From Curtobacterium sp. MCBA15_008 (GTDB taxonomy: Bacteria; Actinomycetota; Actinomycetes; Actinomycetales; Microbacteriaceae): 46,393 nt of DNA. The position numbers were made by a program, and so were the translations under genes. This document shows positions 33,576 to 42,127 of this stretch, piece after piece; positions within the stretch are counted from its first letter, which is position 1; every line of letters begins with the position of its first letter. The notes under the pieces are model-generated. The model did not search any database and had not been told where the DNA came from. It worked only from the letters and a program-made list of their open reading frames with translations. The stretch is taken from positions 1 through 46,393 of the forward strand of contig NZ_MJGN01000023.1 of NCBI RefSeq assembly GCF_001865065.1, written 5' to 3'.

Positions 33576-34276
33576 CCGCCGCCGGCACACGCCAGGCACT
33601 GGTCGTCCGCGGCGGCTGGGACGGCCACCAGCCCGTCGAGACCACCGACCTGTTCGTCCCGTTCCTGCGCGACAACGGGTTCGCGGTCCGGGTGTCGGAC
33701 TCGACGGCCGTCTACGCCGACGAGTCCGTCATGGCCGAGGTCGACTTGATCGTGCAGGTCGTCACGATGTCCACCATCGCCGACGACGAGTTCGCCGGAC
33801 TGCAGCGGGCGGTCCTGAACGGCGCCGGGCTCGCCGGGTGGCACGGCGGCATCGCGGACGCGTTCCGGAACACCGCCGACTACCTCCACATGATCGGTGG
33901 GCAGTTCGCGCACCACGCCGGCAAGCACCCGTCCGAGCGGATCGGCGAGCAGTCCGACAACTACATCCCGTACACCGTGCACATCACGGACCTCGGGCGG
34001 TCGCACCCCATCACGCAGGGCATCGAGGACTTCGACCTCGTCACCGAGCAGTACTGGGTGCTGTCCGACGAGTACAACGACGTGCTGGCCACCACCACGC
34101 AGGAGGCGCGGGACTTCGACGCCTGGAACCGCCCCGTCACCGCGCCCGCGATCTGGACGCGGCAGTGGGGCGAGGGACGCGTCTTCGTGTCTGCGCCCGG
34201 GCACCGGCTCGAGGTCGTCGAGTCGCAGCCGCTCCGCACCGTCATCGAGAGGGGTCTCCTGTGGGCAGCCCGCTGA
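33572..34276 (+). CDS. ThuA-like domain protein
   Basis: 234 aa. Begins VVRGGWDGHQP (residues 11-21), has GWHGGIADAF near 89 and a C-terminal WTRQWGEGRVF with SAPGHRLE. This is the second ThuA family member of the window and again stands beside Gfo/Idh genes. GTG start overlaps the preceding stop; the 3' end overlaps the next start by 16 bases. The reaction is unknown; a role in a 3-keto-sugar route is inferred from the context. Confidence 0.88.
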   Translation: MTAAGTRQALVVRGGWDGHQPVETTDLFVPFLRDNGFAVRVSDSTAVYADESVMAEVDLIVQVVTMSTIADDEFAGLQRAVLNGAGLAGWHGGIADAFRNTADYLHMIGGQFAHHAGKHPSERIGEQSDNYIPYTVHITDLGRSHPITQGIEDFDLVTEQYWVLSDEYNDVLATTTQEARDFDAWNRPVTAPAIWTRQWGEGRVFVSAPGHRLEVVESQPLRTVIERGLLWAAR

Positions 34277-35358
34277 AGGTCGGCGTCGTCGGCGTCGGGA
34301 ACATCAGTCAGCAGTACTTCGAGCACTTCCCGGCACTGCCCGGGCTCGCCCTCACCGCGGTCGCCGACCTCGACGTCGAACGGGCGCAGGCCGTCGGCGC
34401 GGCCCAGGGCGTCCGGGGCACGAGCGTCGACGACCTGCTCGCCGCCGACGACGTCGACGTCGTGCTCAACCTGACGATCCCGGCGGCGCACGCCGAGGTC
34501 GCCACCCGGGCGCTGCACGCCGGCAAGCACGTCTACGGCGAGAAGCCGCTCGCCCTCGCCACGGCCGAGGCGTCGCCGGTGCTGGCGCTCGCCGCGGAGC
34601 GGGGCCTGCGGGTCGGGAGCGCCCCAGACACGGTGCTCGGCACCGGGATCCAGACCGCCCGTGCCGTCCTCGACGAAGGCCGCATCGGCGACCCGGTCGG
34701 TGCCGCGGTGTCGTGGAGCGCGCCCGGACACGAACTCTGGCACCCCGCACCCGCGTTCTACTACCAGCCCGGCGGCGGCCCGCTGCTCGACATGGGCCCG
34801 TACTACCTGACGAGCCTGGTGCAGTTCTTCGGCCCGGTCGCCCGGGTCAGCGGCAGCGCCACCCGGTCCACCCGGGAGCGCAGCATCGCGACCGGCCCGT
34901 TCGCCGGCGCGCCCATCCCCGTCGACGTCGACACCCACGTCGTCGCCGTGCTCGAGCACGAGAGCGGCGTGGTCTCCACCGTCACCGTCTCGTTCGAGGT
35001 GTGGGCCACCCGGGCACCGCTGTTCGAGGTGCACGGCACCGCGGGCAGCCTCGCCGTGCCGGACCCGAACCGGTTCTCCGACCCGGTGTCGATCGCGACG
35101 TCCGACGACCGCGAGTGGCGTGAGCTGCCGGTGCGCGCCGGATACGCCGACGCGGGCCGCGGCTACGGGCTCGCCGACATGGCGCACGCGATCGCGACGG
35201 ACCGTCCGCACCGCGCCTCCGGCGACCTGGCGTTCCACGTGCTCGAGGTGATGGAGGCGGTCGCGACCGCCGGCCGTGAGCACACCGTGGTCGACGTGCG
35301 GTCACGCGTCGACCGACCCGAGCTCGTGCCCGCCGGGGCCCGACCGGAGTCCTGGTGA
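34261..35358 (+). CDS. Gfo/Idh/MocA-family oxidoreductase
   Basis: 365 aa: GVGNIS (11-16), YGEKPLA near 92-98, then the substrate domain with [17 protein letters not shown]. The GTG at 34261 lies inside the ThuA 3' end with GAGAGGGG upstream; a later start would lose the first strand. It is a third dehydrogenase of the window and clearly differs from the one at 32379, so two successive redox steps are possible in this pathway. Confidence 0.91.
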   Translation: MGSPLKVGVVGVGNISQQYFEHFPALPGLALTAVADLDVERAQAVGAAQGVRGTSVDDLLAADDVDVVLNLTIPAAHAEVATRALHAGKHVYGEKPLALATAEASPVLALAAERGLRVGSAPDTVLGTGIQTARAVLDEGRIGDPVGAAVSWSAPGHELWHPAPAFYYQPGGGPLLDMGPYYLTSLVQFFGPVARVSGSATRSTRERSIATGPFAGAPIPVDVDTHVVAVLEHESGVVSTVTVSFEVWATRAPLFEVHGTAGSLAVPDPNRFSDPVSIATSDDREWRELPVRAGYADAGRGYGLADMAHAIATDRPHRASGDLAFHVLEVMEAVATAGREHTVVDVRSRVDRPELVPAGARPESW

Positions 35359-35389
35359 CCGTGCACAACCGCGAGGAAGGACGACGACG

Positions 35390-36439
35390 ATGACGACGAC
35401 GGACGGAACCGACGAGACCGAGACGACCCGCGCCTCCAGGCCGGTCACCCTCTTCACCGGCCAGTGGGCCGACCTGCCCTTCGAGGAGGTCGCGCGCCTC
35501 GCCGGCGAGTGGGGGTACGACGGGCTGGAGATCGCCTGCTGGGGTGACCACCTCGACGTCCGTCGCGCCGCGACCGACGCGGCCTACGTGGCCGACCGGA
35601 AGGCGATCCTCGAGCGCAACGGCCTGCGCGTCTGGACCATCGCGAACCACCTGACGGGCCAGGCCGTCTGCGACGACCCGATCGACCAGCGCCACGAGGA
35701 CATCCTCGCGCCGCACGTGTGGGGCGACGGCGACCCGGAGGGCGTGCGCCAGCGCGCCGCTGAGGAGCTGCAGTGGACAGCCCGCGCCGCCGCCGCGCTC
35801 GGGGTCGACACCGTCACCGGGTTCTCCGGGTCGTCGATCTGGAAGACCGTCGCCGGCTTCCCGCCCGTGCCGCCGAGCATGATCGATGCCGGCTACCAGG
35901 ACTTCCACGACCGCTGGTCCCCGATCCTCGACGTCTTCGAAGAGGTGGGGGTCCGTTTCGCGCTCGAGGTGCACCCGTCCGAGATCGCCTACGACTACTG
36001 GACCGCGAAGCGCGCGCTGGAGGTCTTCGCGGACCGTCCGGCGTTCGGGTTCAACTTCGACCCGTCGCACTTCGTCTGGCAGGACCTCGACCCCGCCGCG
36101 TTCCTGCTCGACTTCGCCGACCGCGTCTACCACGTGCACTGCAAGGAGTCGGTGAAGCAGCTCGACGGCCGGAACGGACGCCTGGGCAGCCACCTGCCGT
36201 GGGGCGACCCCCGCCGCGGGTGGGACTTCGTCACCGCGGGCCACGGCGACGTGCCCTGGGAGCGGGTGTTCCGCGTGCTGAACCACATCGGGTACACCGG
36301 ACCGACCAGCGTCGAGTGGGAGGACGCCGGGATGGACCGGCTCGTCGGCGGGCCGGAGGCGCTGGCCTTCGTCCGACGGCTCGGCACCATCGCGCCGCCG
36401 GAGGCGTCGTTCGACGCGGCGTTCTCGCGGTCCCGGTGA
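35390..36439 (+). CDS. Sugar phosphate isomerase/epimerase (AP endonuclease 2 fold)
   Basis: 349 aa TIM-barrel. [17 protein letters not shown] and [13 protein letters not shown] open the domain; metal ligands are likely in ALEVHP (Glu near 193), FDPSH, YHVHCKE and SVEWED. This fold serves isomerases such as IolE and 3-keto-glycoside lyases. GAGGAAGG lies before the ATG at 35390. The N-terminal tail includes a half hairpin element (RASRP, residues 14-18). Together with two Gfo/Idh and a ThuA gene this suggests oxidative glycoside breakdown; the exact reaction is unproven. Confidence 0.88.
   Translation: MTTTDGTDETETTRASRPVTLFTGQWADLPFEEVARLAGEWGYDGLEIACWGDHLDVRRAATDAAYVADRKAILERNGLRVWTIANHLTGQAVCDDPIDQRHEDILAPHVWGDGDPEGVRQRAAEELQWTARAAAALGVDTVTGFSGSSIWKTVAGFPPVPPSMIDAGYQDFHDRWSPILDVFEEVGVRFALEVHPSEIAYDYWTAKRALEVFADRPAFGFNFDPSHFVWQDLDPAAFLLDFADRVYHVHCKESVKQLDGRNGRLGSHLPWGDPRRGWDFVTAGHGDVPWERVFRVLNHIGYTGPTSVEWEDAGMDRLVGGPEALAFVRRLGTIAPPEASFDAAFSRSR
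35429..35442. repeat. Half hairpin element in the isomerase gene
   Basis: Exact right arm CGCGCCTCCAGGCC, in frame, between the start codon and the barrel domain. No matching left arm is nearby. Confidence 0.7.
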
Positions 36440-37800
36440 GCGACGACCGGGGCGCGGGCGGCGCGCGGGACTCGGCGCGCTCGCCGCGAGTCTCGGCCAC
36501 CGTGGGCAGTGCCGCGCGCGTGCTCCGACTCGTGCACGAGGCGGGGCCGATCACCCGCGCCGAGGTCACCCGGCGCACCGGGCTGAACCGTTCGACCACG
36601 CTGACCCTCGTCGGTGAACTCGTCGACCTGGGCCTGCTGCACGAGGAGCTCCCGACGGCCGGGTCACCCGGCGCGGGGGTGGGCCGGCCGAGTCCGGTCG
36701 TCCGGGCAGCCGCCGACGTCGTGGCCGCGGCCGTCACCGTCGAGATCGACGCCGTGTCCGTGGCGCTGGTGGGACTCGACGGCACGGTCCGGGCGCGTCT
36801 CGTCGCACCGCAGGACCGTCCACCGACCGCGTCCGAGGCCGTCGAGACCGTCGCGGCACTGCTCGACGGCGTCCGGCACCCGGCGGACGGCGACGACCCG
36901 GCCGTACCCACCGCGACCGGCGACGACCCGGCCGTACCCACCCCGACCGGCGCTCCCACCGCGCTCCGGCTCGTCGGCATCGGCGTCGCCGTCCCCGGCA
37001 CCGTCCGGGTCGAGGACGGCACCGTGCAGTACGCCCCCCACCTCGGCTGGCACGACGAGCCGCTCGCCGGCCCGCTCACCGCACGCACCGGCCTGCCCGT
37101 GCGTGCCGCCAACGACGCCAACCTCGGTGCCTGGGCCGAGCGGCTCGGGGGAAGCGGCCGCGGCGTCGACGACCTGGTCTACCTGAACGGCGGCGCGAGC
37201 GGCATCGGTGGCGGCGTCATCACCGGCGGGCGCCCCCTCAGCGGCGCGGACGGCTACGCCGGCGAACTCGGGCACACCTTCGTCGCGGCGAACGGCGTCC
37301 GCTGCCACTGCGGCGCGGTCGGCTGCCTCGAGACCGAGGCGTCCCGCGACACCCTGACCGCCGCGACGGGGACCCCGCCCGACGACCTCGAGGCGCTGGC
37401 CGCGGCGCTCGCCGAGTGCCGGCCCGAGGTCGAGCGGGTCGTGGACCGTCAGGTCGCCGCGCTCGCCACCGCCCTGCGCAACGCGATCCACACCGTGAAC
37501 CCCGAGGTCGTCGTGCTCGGCGGGTTCCTCGGCGTCCTGCTCGACCACGTCGGGGACCGCATCGTCGACGACGTCCGCGCGCAGTCCATGACGGGCATGA
37601 CCGACCGACTCCGGATCGTGCCGGCGGCACTCGGCCGTGACGTCCTGGTGCACGGGGCCGCCGAGATCGCGTTCCGCGACCTGCTGCGCGACCCGGCCCG
37701 GATCGCGGCAGCCGTCCCCGCGACCCTCCCCACCACCACGTCCGGCCCCACCACCACGTCCGGCCGCCCTGCCGCGGCCGAGGAAGCGAGACCCGCATGA
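36436..37800 (+). CDS. ROK-family transcriptional regulator (XylR-like)
   Basis: 454 aa. N-terminal winged helix (residues ~28-75, [20 protein letters not shown]), then a sugar-kinase-like ROK domain with [23 protein letters not shown] and the zinc cluster [10 protein letters not shown] near 289-298. The kinase catalytic-type Asp is in NDAN, but a repressor role is likely given the HTH. Start GTG overlaps the isomerase stop. Two insertions are low-complexity: a 30-base duplication (DDPAVPT) and an 18-base duplication at the tail. It probably senses a pentose and controls the divergent promoters at 32310-32352. Confidence 0.92.
   Translation: MSDDRGAGGARDSARSPRVSATVGSAARVLRLVHEAGPITRAEVTRRTGLNRSTTLTLVGELVDLGLLHEELPTAGSPGAGVGRPSPVVRAAADVVAAAVTVEIDAVSVALVGLDGTVRARLVAPQDRPPTASEAVETVAALLDGVRHPADGDDPAVPTATGDDPAVPTPTGAPTALRLVGIGVAVPGTVRVEDGTVQYAPHLGWHDEPLAGPLTARTGLPVRAANDANLGAWAERLGGSGRGVDDLVYLNGGASGIGGGVITGGRPLSGADGYAGELGHTFVAANGVRCHCGAVGCLETEASRDTLTAATGTPPDDLEALAAALAECRPEVERVVDRQVAALATALRNAIHTVNPEVVVLGGFLGVLLDHVGDRIVDDVRAQSMTGMTDRLRIVPAALGRDVLVHGAAEIAFRDLLRDPARIAAAVPATLPTTTSGPTTTSGRPAAAEEARPA
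36891..36950. repeat. 30-base tandem duplication inside the ROK gene
   Basis: Two contiguous 30-base units differing by one base, encoding [10 protein letters not shown] and [10 protein letters not shown] in a loop between the DNA-binding and ROK domains. In-frame and nearly identical, so recent. Confidence 0.9.
37728..37763. repeat. 18-base tandem duplication at the ROK C-terminus
   Basis: Two exact copies of CCCCACCACCACGTCCGG, encoding a TTTSGP-type linker in the final 25 residues, just before the overlap with the next gene. Confidence 0.85.
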
Positions 37801-38840
37801 CCTCCACCCAGCACCAGCGCGTCAGCGTGCTGCTCGGCACCCAGGACCTCACCGTCGAGGACCGCTCCGTCCCCGAGGTCGTCCCGGGCGACGTGCTCGT
37901 CCGCGTCGCGGCCGTCGGCGTGTGCGGCTCCGACGTGCACTACTACCGGCACGGCCGCATCGGCGACTTCGTCGTCGAGGAGCCCCTCGTGCTCGGCCAC
38001 GAGCTCTCCGGCACGATCGTCGCCGTGGGCGACGGCGTCGACGAGGCCCGGGTCGGCGAGCGCGTCGCCGTGGAGCCGCAGCGGCCCTGCCACCACTGTG
38101 CGCAGTGCCTGGCCGGCCGCTACAACCTCTGCCCGCACATGCGCTTCTACGCGACCCCGCCGATCGACGGGGCGTTCGCCGAGTACGTGACGATCGAGTC
38201 CGCGTTCGCGCACACCCTGCCCGACGCGGTGTCGTTCGAGGCCGGGGCGCTCCTGGAGCCGCTGTCCGTCGGCATCGCCGCCGTCCGCAAGGCCGGGATC
38301 GTCCCCGGCTCCTCGGTCCTCATCGCCGGTGCCGGCCCGATCGGCATCATCTGCGCGCAGGCCGCGAAGGCGTTCGGGGCGTCCCGGATCGTCGTGAGCG
38401 ACCTCGTCGCCGAACGCCGCGAGCGTGCCCTGCAGTACGGGGCGACCGAGGTCGTCGACCCCACCCTCGTGTCGGTCGCCTCCGACATCGTGCCGGTGGA
38501 CGCCTTCATCGACGCCAGCGGTGCGCCCCGCGCGGTCTCCGACGGCATCAAGGCGGTCGGCCCCGCCGGCGCGGCCGTGCTCGTCGGGCTCGGGAACTCC
38601 GAGATGACGCTGCCGGTCGAGCACATCCAGAACCTCGAGGTCACCGTCACCGGCATCTTCCGGTACACGAACACGTGGCCGGTGGCGATCGAGCTGGTCG
38701 CCTCGGGGCAGGTCGACCTGGACTCGCTCGTCACGGGGCGCTTCGGCCTCGACGACGTCCGCGAGGCCCTCGAGAGCGACACCGACCCGGCCTCCCTGAA
38801 GTCGGTCGTCTACCCCGGCGGGGTCCCGTCCGCCTCGTGA
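37797..38840 (+). CDS. Zinc alcohol dehydrogenase, xylitol/sorbitol type
   Basis: 347 aa medium-chain dehydrogenase. Catalytic zinc site GVCGSDVHYY (Cys43) with GHE (His68, Glu69); structural zinc Cys98, Cys101, Cys104, Cys112; cofactor motif GAGPIG. The stretch HYYRHGRIGDFVVEEPLVLGHE is typical of D-xylulose reductases (xylitol dehydrogenases), which yield xylulose for XylB. Its ATG overlaps the ROK stop. It is last of the operon, followed by a full hairpin element seven bases on. L-iditol/sorbitol or threonine dehydrogenase activity are alternatives. Confidence 0.9.
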   Translation: MTSTQHQRVSVLLGTQDLTVEDRSVPEVVPGDVLVRVAAVGVCGSDVHYYRHGRIGDFVVEEPLVLGHELSGTIVAVGDGVDEARVGERVAVEPQRPCHHCAQCLAGRYNLCPHMRFYATPPIDGAFAEYVTIESAFAHTLPDAVSFEAGALLEPLSVGIAAVRKAGIVPGSSVLIAGAGPIGIICAQAAKAFGASRIVVSDLVAERRERALQYGATEVVDPTLVSVASDIVPVDAFIDASGAPRAVSDGIKAVGPAGAAVLVGLGNSEMTLPVEHIQNLEVTVTGIFRYTNTWPVAIELVASGQVDLDSLVTGRFGLDDVREALESDTDPASLKSVVYPGGVPSAS

Positions 38841-38845
38841 CCACA

Positions 38846-38895
38846 CGACGGCCTGGAGGCGCGTGGCGGGCCCGCACCGCGCCTCCAGGCCGTCG
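38846..38895. repeat. Full hairpin element, best-preserved copy
   Basis: Perfect 18-base arms CGACGGCCTGGAGGCGCG (38846-38863) and its complement (38878-38895) around TGGCGGGCCCGCAC, whose centre GCGGGCCCGC is itself a palindrome. It stands six bases after the dehydrogenase stop and 108 before the MFS gene; terminator use is plausible. Confidence 0.92.
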
Positions 38896-39003
38896 GACGG
38901 TCACCGCCGCCACCCGCCACCGGCGTCGCGGACGCGCCCACCCCGGATGCGTGCCCCGGAACGGGGCCACCGGCGCGACACCCGGACGCGCTACGGTTCG
39001 CGC

Positions 39004-40413
39004 ATGACGGCTCCACTCTCGGCTGCAGTGCCGCAGCGCACCGACCGGCGCGCCCTGGTGTCCTGGGCGCTCTGGGACTGGGGGTCCGCGGCGTTCAACG
39101 CGGTCGTCACGACCTTCGTCTTCAGCACCTACCTGGCGAGCCGCGCCTTCGTGGACCCGGCCCTCGTCGCCGACACGTCCGCCGCCGGCAGGGCCGTCGT
39201 GGACCGCGAACTCGCCCACAACGCGGCCGTCGTCTCGACCGCGCTGACCATCGCCGGCATCGTCGTGGCACTCGTCGCACCCGCCGTCGGCCGACTCGCG
39301 GACTCGTCCGGACACCGTCGGCGGTCCGTCCTCATCGCGACCATCGGCATCGCGCTGTCCATCGGCGGGATGGTGTTCGTCGCCCCGAGCCAGCCGTTCC
39401 TGCTGCTCGGCGCAGCACTCCTCGGCATCGGGACCGTGGCGTACGAGATCGCGAGCGTCGGCTACAACGCCATGCTCGGCCAGGTCGCACCGGGGGAGCA
39501 GAAGGGGCGGGTGTCCGCGATCGGGTGGGCGGCCGGGTACTTCGGCGGGATCGTGCTGCTCGTCGTGCTGCTGGTGCTCTGCATCCAGGACTTCGGCGTC
39601 CCCGGGGTGGCCGGGCTCCTGCAGCTCCCCGCGACCGTCGCATCCGGGCAGTGGGACGTCCGCGTGGCCATCGGGATCGCAGCCGTGTGGCTCGCGGTGA
39701 GCTCGATCCCGCTCTTCGTGACGATCCCCGAGGCCGCACCGGGACGCACCCGCAGCGGCGGCGTCCTCAGCGCCTACGCCGACCTCGGCCGCGACATCGC
39801 ACGGCTCTGGCGCGAGCGCCGTGACGTCCTGGCGTTCCTGCTCGCGAGCGCCGTGTTCCGCGACGGCGTCGGCGCGGTGTTCACCTTCGGCGGGATCATC
39901 GCCGCCACGGTGTTCGGGTTCAGCCCCTCGCAGGTGATCCTGTTCGCGATCGCGGCCAACGTCGTGGCGGGCGTCGCGACCTTCGTGTCCGGGTGGCTCG
40001 ACGACCGGTTCGGCTCGCGGGCGCTCATCACGGTGTCGCTCGTCGGGCTCGTCCTGACCGGGCTCGGGGTGTTCCTGATCGGCACGGCGACCTCGGGCTT
40101 CTGGATCCTCGGCCTGACCCTGGCGGTGTTCGTCGGGCCCGTGCAGGCGTCGTCCCGCGCGTACCTCAGCCGACTCGCGACGCCCGGCCGCGAGGGGGAG
40201 CTCTTCGGCCTCTACGCCACGACCGGGCGGGCGGCGTCGTTCCTCGCGCCGGCGCTGTTCGGCATCGCGGTGACGATCGGCGGCTCCACCCGGTTCGGGA
40301 TCATCGGCGTGGTGGTGGTGCTCGTCGCGGGGCTGGTGCTGATGGCGTTCGTGCCGCGGGGGTCGGGGCCGGGCGCGGGGTCGGGTTCGGGCGCGGGGTC
40401 GTTCCGCGCGTAG
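39004..40413 (+). CDS. MFS transporter (Atg22/UMF1-like)
   Basis: 469 aa with about twelve helices. It starts SWALWDWGSAAFNAVVTTFVF, the signature of the vacuole-effluxer Atg22-like family, and has the loop GRLADSSGHRR after helix two. Substrates of bacterial members are generally unknown; amino acid or drug efflux is possible. The ATG has no Shine-Dalgarno sequence but TACGGT six bases upstream, so it may be leaderless. The last residues (GSGAGSFRA) and the stop codon TAG lie within the first unit of a 19-base tandem repeat. Confidence 0.88.
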   Translation: MTAPLSAAVPQRTDRRALVSWALWDWGSAAFNAVVTTFVFSTYLASRAFVDPALVADTSAAGRAVVDRELAHNAAVVSTALTIAGIVVALVAPAVGRLADSSGHRRRSVLIATIGIALSIGGMVFVAPSQPFLLLGAALLGIGTVAYEIASVGYNAMLGQVAPGEQKGRVSAIGWAAGYFGGIVLLVVLLVLCIQDFGVPGVAGLLQLPATVASGQWDVRVAIGIAAVWLAVSSIPLFVTIPEAAPGRTRSGGVLSAYADLGRDIARLWRERRDVLAFLLASAVFRDGVGAVFTFGGIIAATVFGFSPSQVILFAIAANVVAGVATFVSGWLDDRFGSRALITVSLVGLVLTGLGVFLIGTATSGFWILGLTLAVFVGPVQASSRAYLSRLATPGREGELFGLYATTGRAASFLAPALFGIAVTIGGSTRFGIIGVVVVLVAGLVLMAFVPRGSGPGAGSGSGAGSFRA

Positions 40414-40453
40414 GGGGTCGTTTCGCGCGTACCAGGTCGAATCGGGCGTAGGA
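40397..40453. repeat. 19-base tandem repeat overlapping the MFS 3' end
   Basis: Three contiguous 19-base units begin at 40397, 40416 and 40435 (GGTCGTTCCGCGCGTAGGG, GGTCGTTTCGCGCGTACCA, GGTCGAATCGGGCGTAGGA), with a partial fourth at 40454. The MFS stop codon is inside unit one. The same unit in opposite orientation occurs at 115-172. Confidence 0.85.
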
Positions 40454-40485
40454 GGTCGTTTCTTTCGACCTCCTACGCCCGATTC
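40439..40485 (+). terminator. Perfect 20-base-pair stem-loop after the MFS gene
   Basis: Arms 40439-40458 and 40466-40485 pair without mismatch around a 7-base loop TTTCTTT. The left arm is built from the third 19-base unit plus part of the fourth, so the hairpin arose from, or fuels, the repeat. No T-run follows. The remainder of 40414-40638 holds a half hairpin element and the glmU leader. Confidence 0.75.
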
Positions 40486-40528
40486 CGCCTTCCATTCCGC
40501 GTGCGATGGGAAGAACCGGTCACCGCTC

Positions 40529-40542
40529 GGCCTGGAGGCGCG
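40529..40542. repeat. Half hairpin element upstream of glmU
   Basis: Exact left arm GGCCTGGAGGCGCG, no right arm; about 100 bases before the glmU start. Confidence 0.75.
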
Positions 40543-40638
40543 GCTCGGCATCCCTCCACAGGTGCGGTTCTGCGCACGGTTGCCCACAGGGCCGTGGGTC
40601 GCCCGACACCGGGAGGGCGCGTGCGCCAGGATGGACCC

Positions 40639-42066
40639 ATGACCGACCAGCGGATCGCCGTCGTCGTCCTCGCCGCCGGGCAGGGCACGCGCATGAAGTC
40701 GTCCACCCCCAAGGTGCTGCACCGCCTCGCCGGCCTGCCGCTCATCGCCCACGTGCTGCGCACGGCGTCCTCCCTCGGCCCGGAGCACGTCGCCGTCGTC
40801 GTTCGGCACGAGCGCGAGCGCGTCGCGGCCGAGGTCGTCGAGCGCGCCCCCGACGCGATCGTGGTCGACCAGGACGACGTCCCCGGTACCGGTCGCGCGG
40901 TCGAGGTCGCGGTCCAGGCGCTGCCCGCCGACTTCGACGGTGCCGTCGTGGTGCTGTCGGGCGACGTCCCGCTCCTCGACGCCGACTCGCTGCGTCGTCT
41001 GGTGGACGCACACCTCGGCGGATCGCACGCCGTGACCCTCGTCAGCGCCATCGCACCGGACCCGACGGGGCTCGGCCGGATCGTGCGCGGCACCGACGGG
41101 GCCTTCGTCGGCGTCGTCGAGCACAAGGACGCCAGCCCCGAGCAGCTCGGCATCACCGAGACGAACGCCGGCATCTACGCGTTCGACGTCGCACACCTCC
41201 GCGCCGTCCTGCCCTCGCTCACCACCGCGAACGCGCAGGGTGAGAAGTACATCACCGACGCGCCGAGCCTCATCGCCGGCCGTGGCGGTCTGGTCGACGT
41301 GGTGACCCTGACCGACCCGTGGCTCGTCGCCGGCATCAACGACCGCGCGCAGCTCGCCGACGCCGCCCGCGAGCTCAACGGCCGCATCGTCCGCCGGCAC
41401 CAGCTCGCCGGCGTCACCGTGCAGGACCCCGCGACCACCTGGATCGACCTCGACGTCTCGATCGAGCCCGACGCCGAGGTCCTCCCCGGCACCCAGCTCA
41501 TCGGCGCCACCGCGATCGCGTCCGGCGCCGTCGTGGGCCCGGACACCACCCTCCGCGACACCGAGGTCGGCGCCGGAGCCGTCGTCAACCGAGTCGACGC
41601 CACGCTCGCGGTGATCGGCGACGGGGCCTCCGTCGGCCCGTTCGCGTACCTGCGACCCGGCACGATCCTGGGCGACCAGGGCAAGATCGGCACCTTCGTC
41701 GAGACGAAGAACGCGAAGATCGGTCGGGGCAGCAAGGTCCCGCACCTGTCCTACATCGGCGATGCCGAGGTGGGCGAGGACTCGAACATCGGTGCCAACA
41801 CGATCACCGCGAACTACGACGGCGTGCACAAGCACCGGACCGAGGTTGGGTCGAACGTCCGTACAGGCTCGCACAACGTGTTCGTCGCCCCGGTTAGGAT
41901 TGGTGACGGGGCGTACACCGGCGCGGGTACGACCGTCCGCAAGGACGTACCGGCCGGGTCGCTGGCGATCAGCTACGCCCCACAGCGCAACACCGACGGA
42001 TGGGTCGAGGAACACCGGCCCGGTTCGCCGGCGGCCGAAGCTGCTCGGCGCGCGAACGGCGAATAG
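40639..42066 (+). CDS. glmU: Bifunctional GlmU (UDP-GlcNAc pyrophosphorylase)
   Basis: 475 aa cytoplasmic enzyme making UDP-GlcNAc for peptidoglycan: C-terminal acetyltransferase, N-terminal uridyltransferase. LAAGQGTRMKSSTPKVLH (11-28) is the nucleotide-binding signature; GDVPLLD and NAGIYAF follow. The left-handed beta-helix begins near 260 with hexapeptide repeats, and catalytic-type segments (SYIGDAEVGEDSNIGANTIT; NYDG) are present. The ATG lacks a good Shine-Dalgarno; CAGGAT is six bases upstream. prs follows after 61 bases, the usual bacterial pairing. Confidence 0.97.
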   Translation: MTDQRIAVVVLAAGQGTRMKSSTPKVLHRLAGLPLIAHVLRTASSLGPEHVAVVVRHERERVAAEVVERAPDAIVVDQDDVPGTGRAVEVAVQALPADFDGAVVVLSGDVPLLDADSLRRLVDAHLGGSHAVTLVSAIAPDPTGLGRIVRGTDGAFVGVVEHKDASPEQLGITETNAGIYAFDVAHLRAVLPSLTTANAQGEKYITDAPSLIAGRGGLVDVVTLTDPWLVAGINDRAQLADAARELNGRIVRRHQLAGVTVQDPATTWIDLDVSIEPDAEVLPGTQLIGATAIASGAVVGPDTTLRDTEVGAGAVVNRVDATLAVIGDGASVGPFAYLRPGTILGDQGKIGTFVETKNAKIGRGSKVPHLSYIGDAEVGEDSNIGANTITANYDGVHKHRTEVGSNVRTGSHNVFVAPVRIGDGAYTGAGTTVRKDVPAGSLAISYAPQRNTDGWVEEHRPGSPAAEAARRANGE

Positions 42067-42127
42067 AACACGGCGACCACCCGTCGTCGACATCGACCCC
42101 GCACGGGTCAGGGAGTGAGCACCGCAC

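Noticed and set aside
36466..36496. A further hairpin family in the ROK N-terminus (GACTCG ... CGAGTC)
   Set aside because: Imperfect, with several unpaired bases and only one copy in the window; likely chance in Ser/Arg codons.
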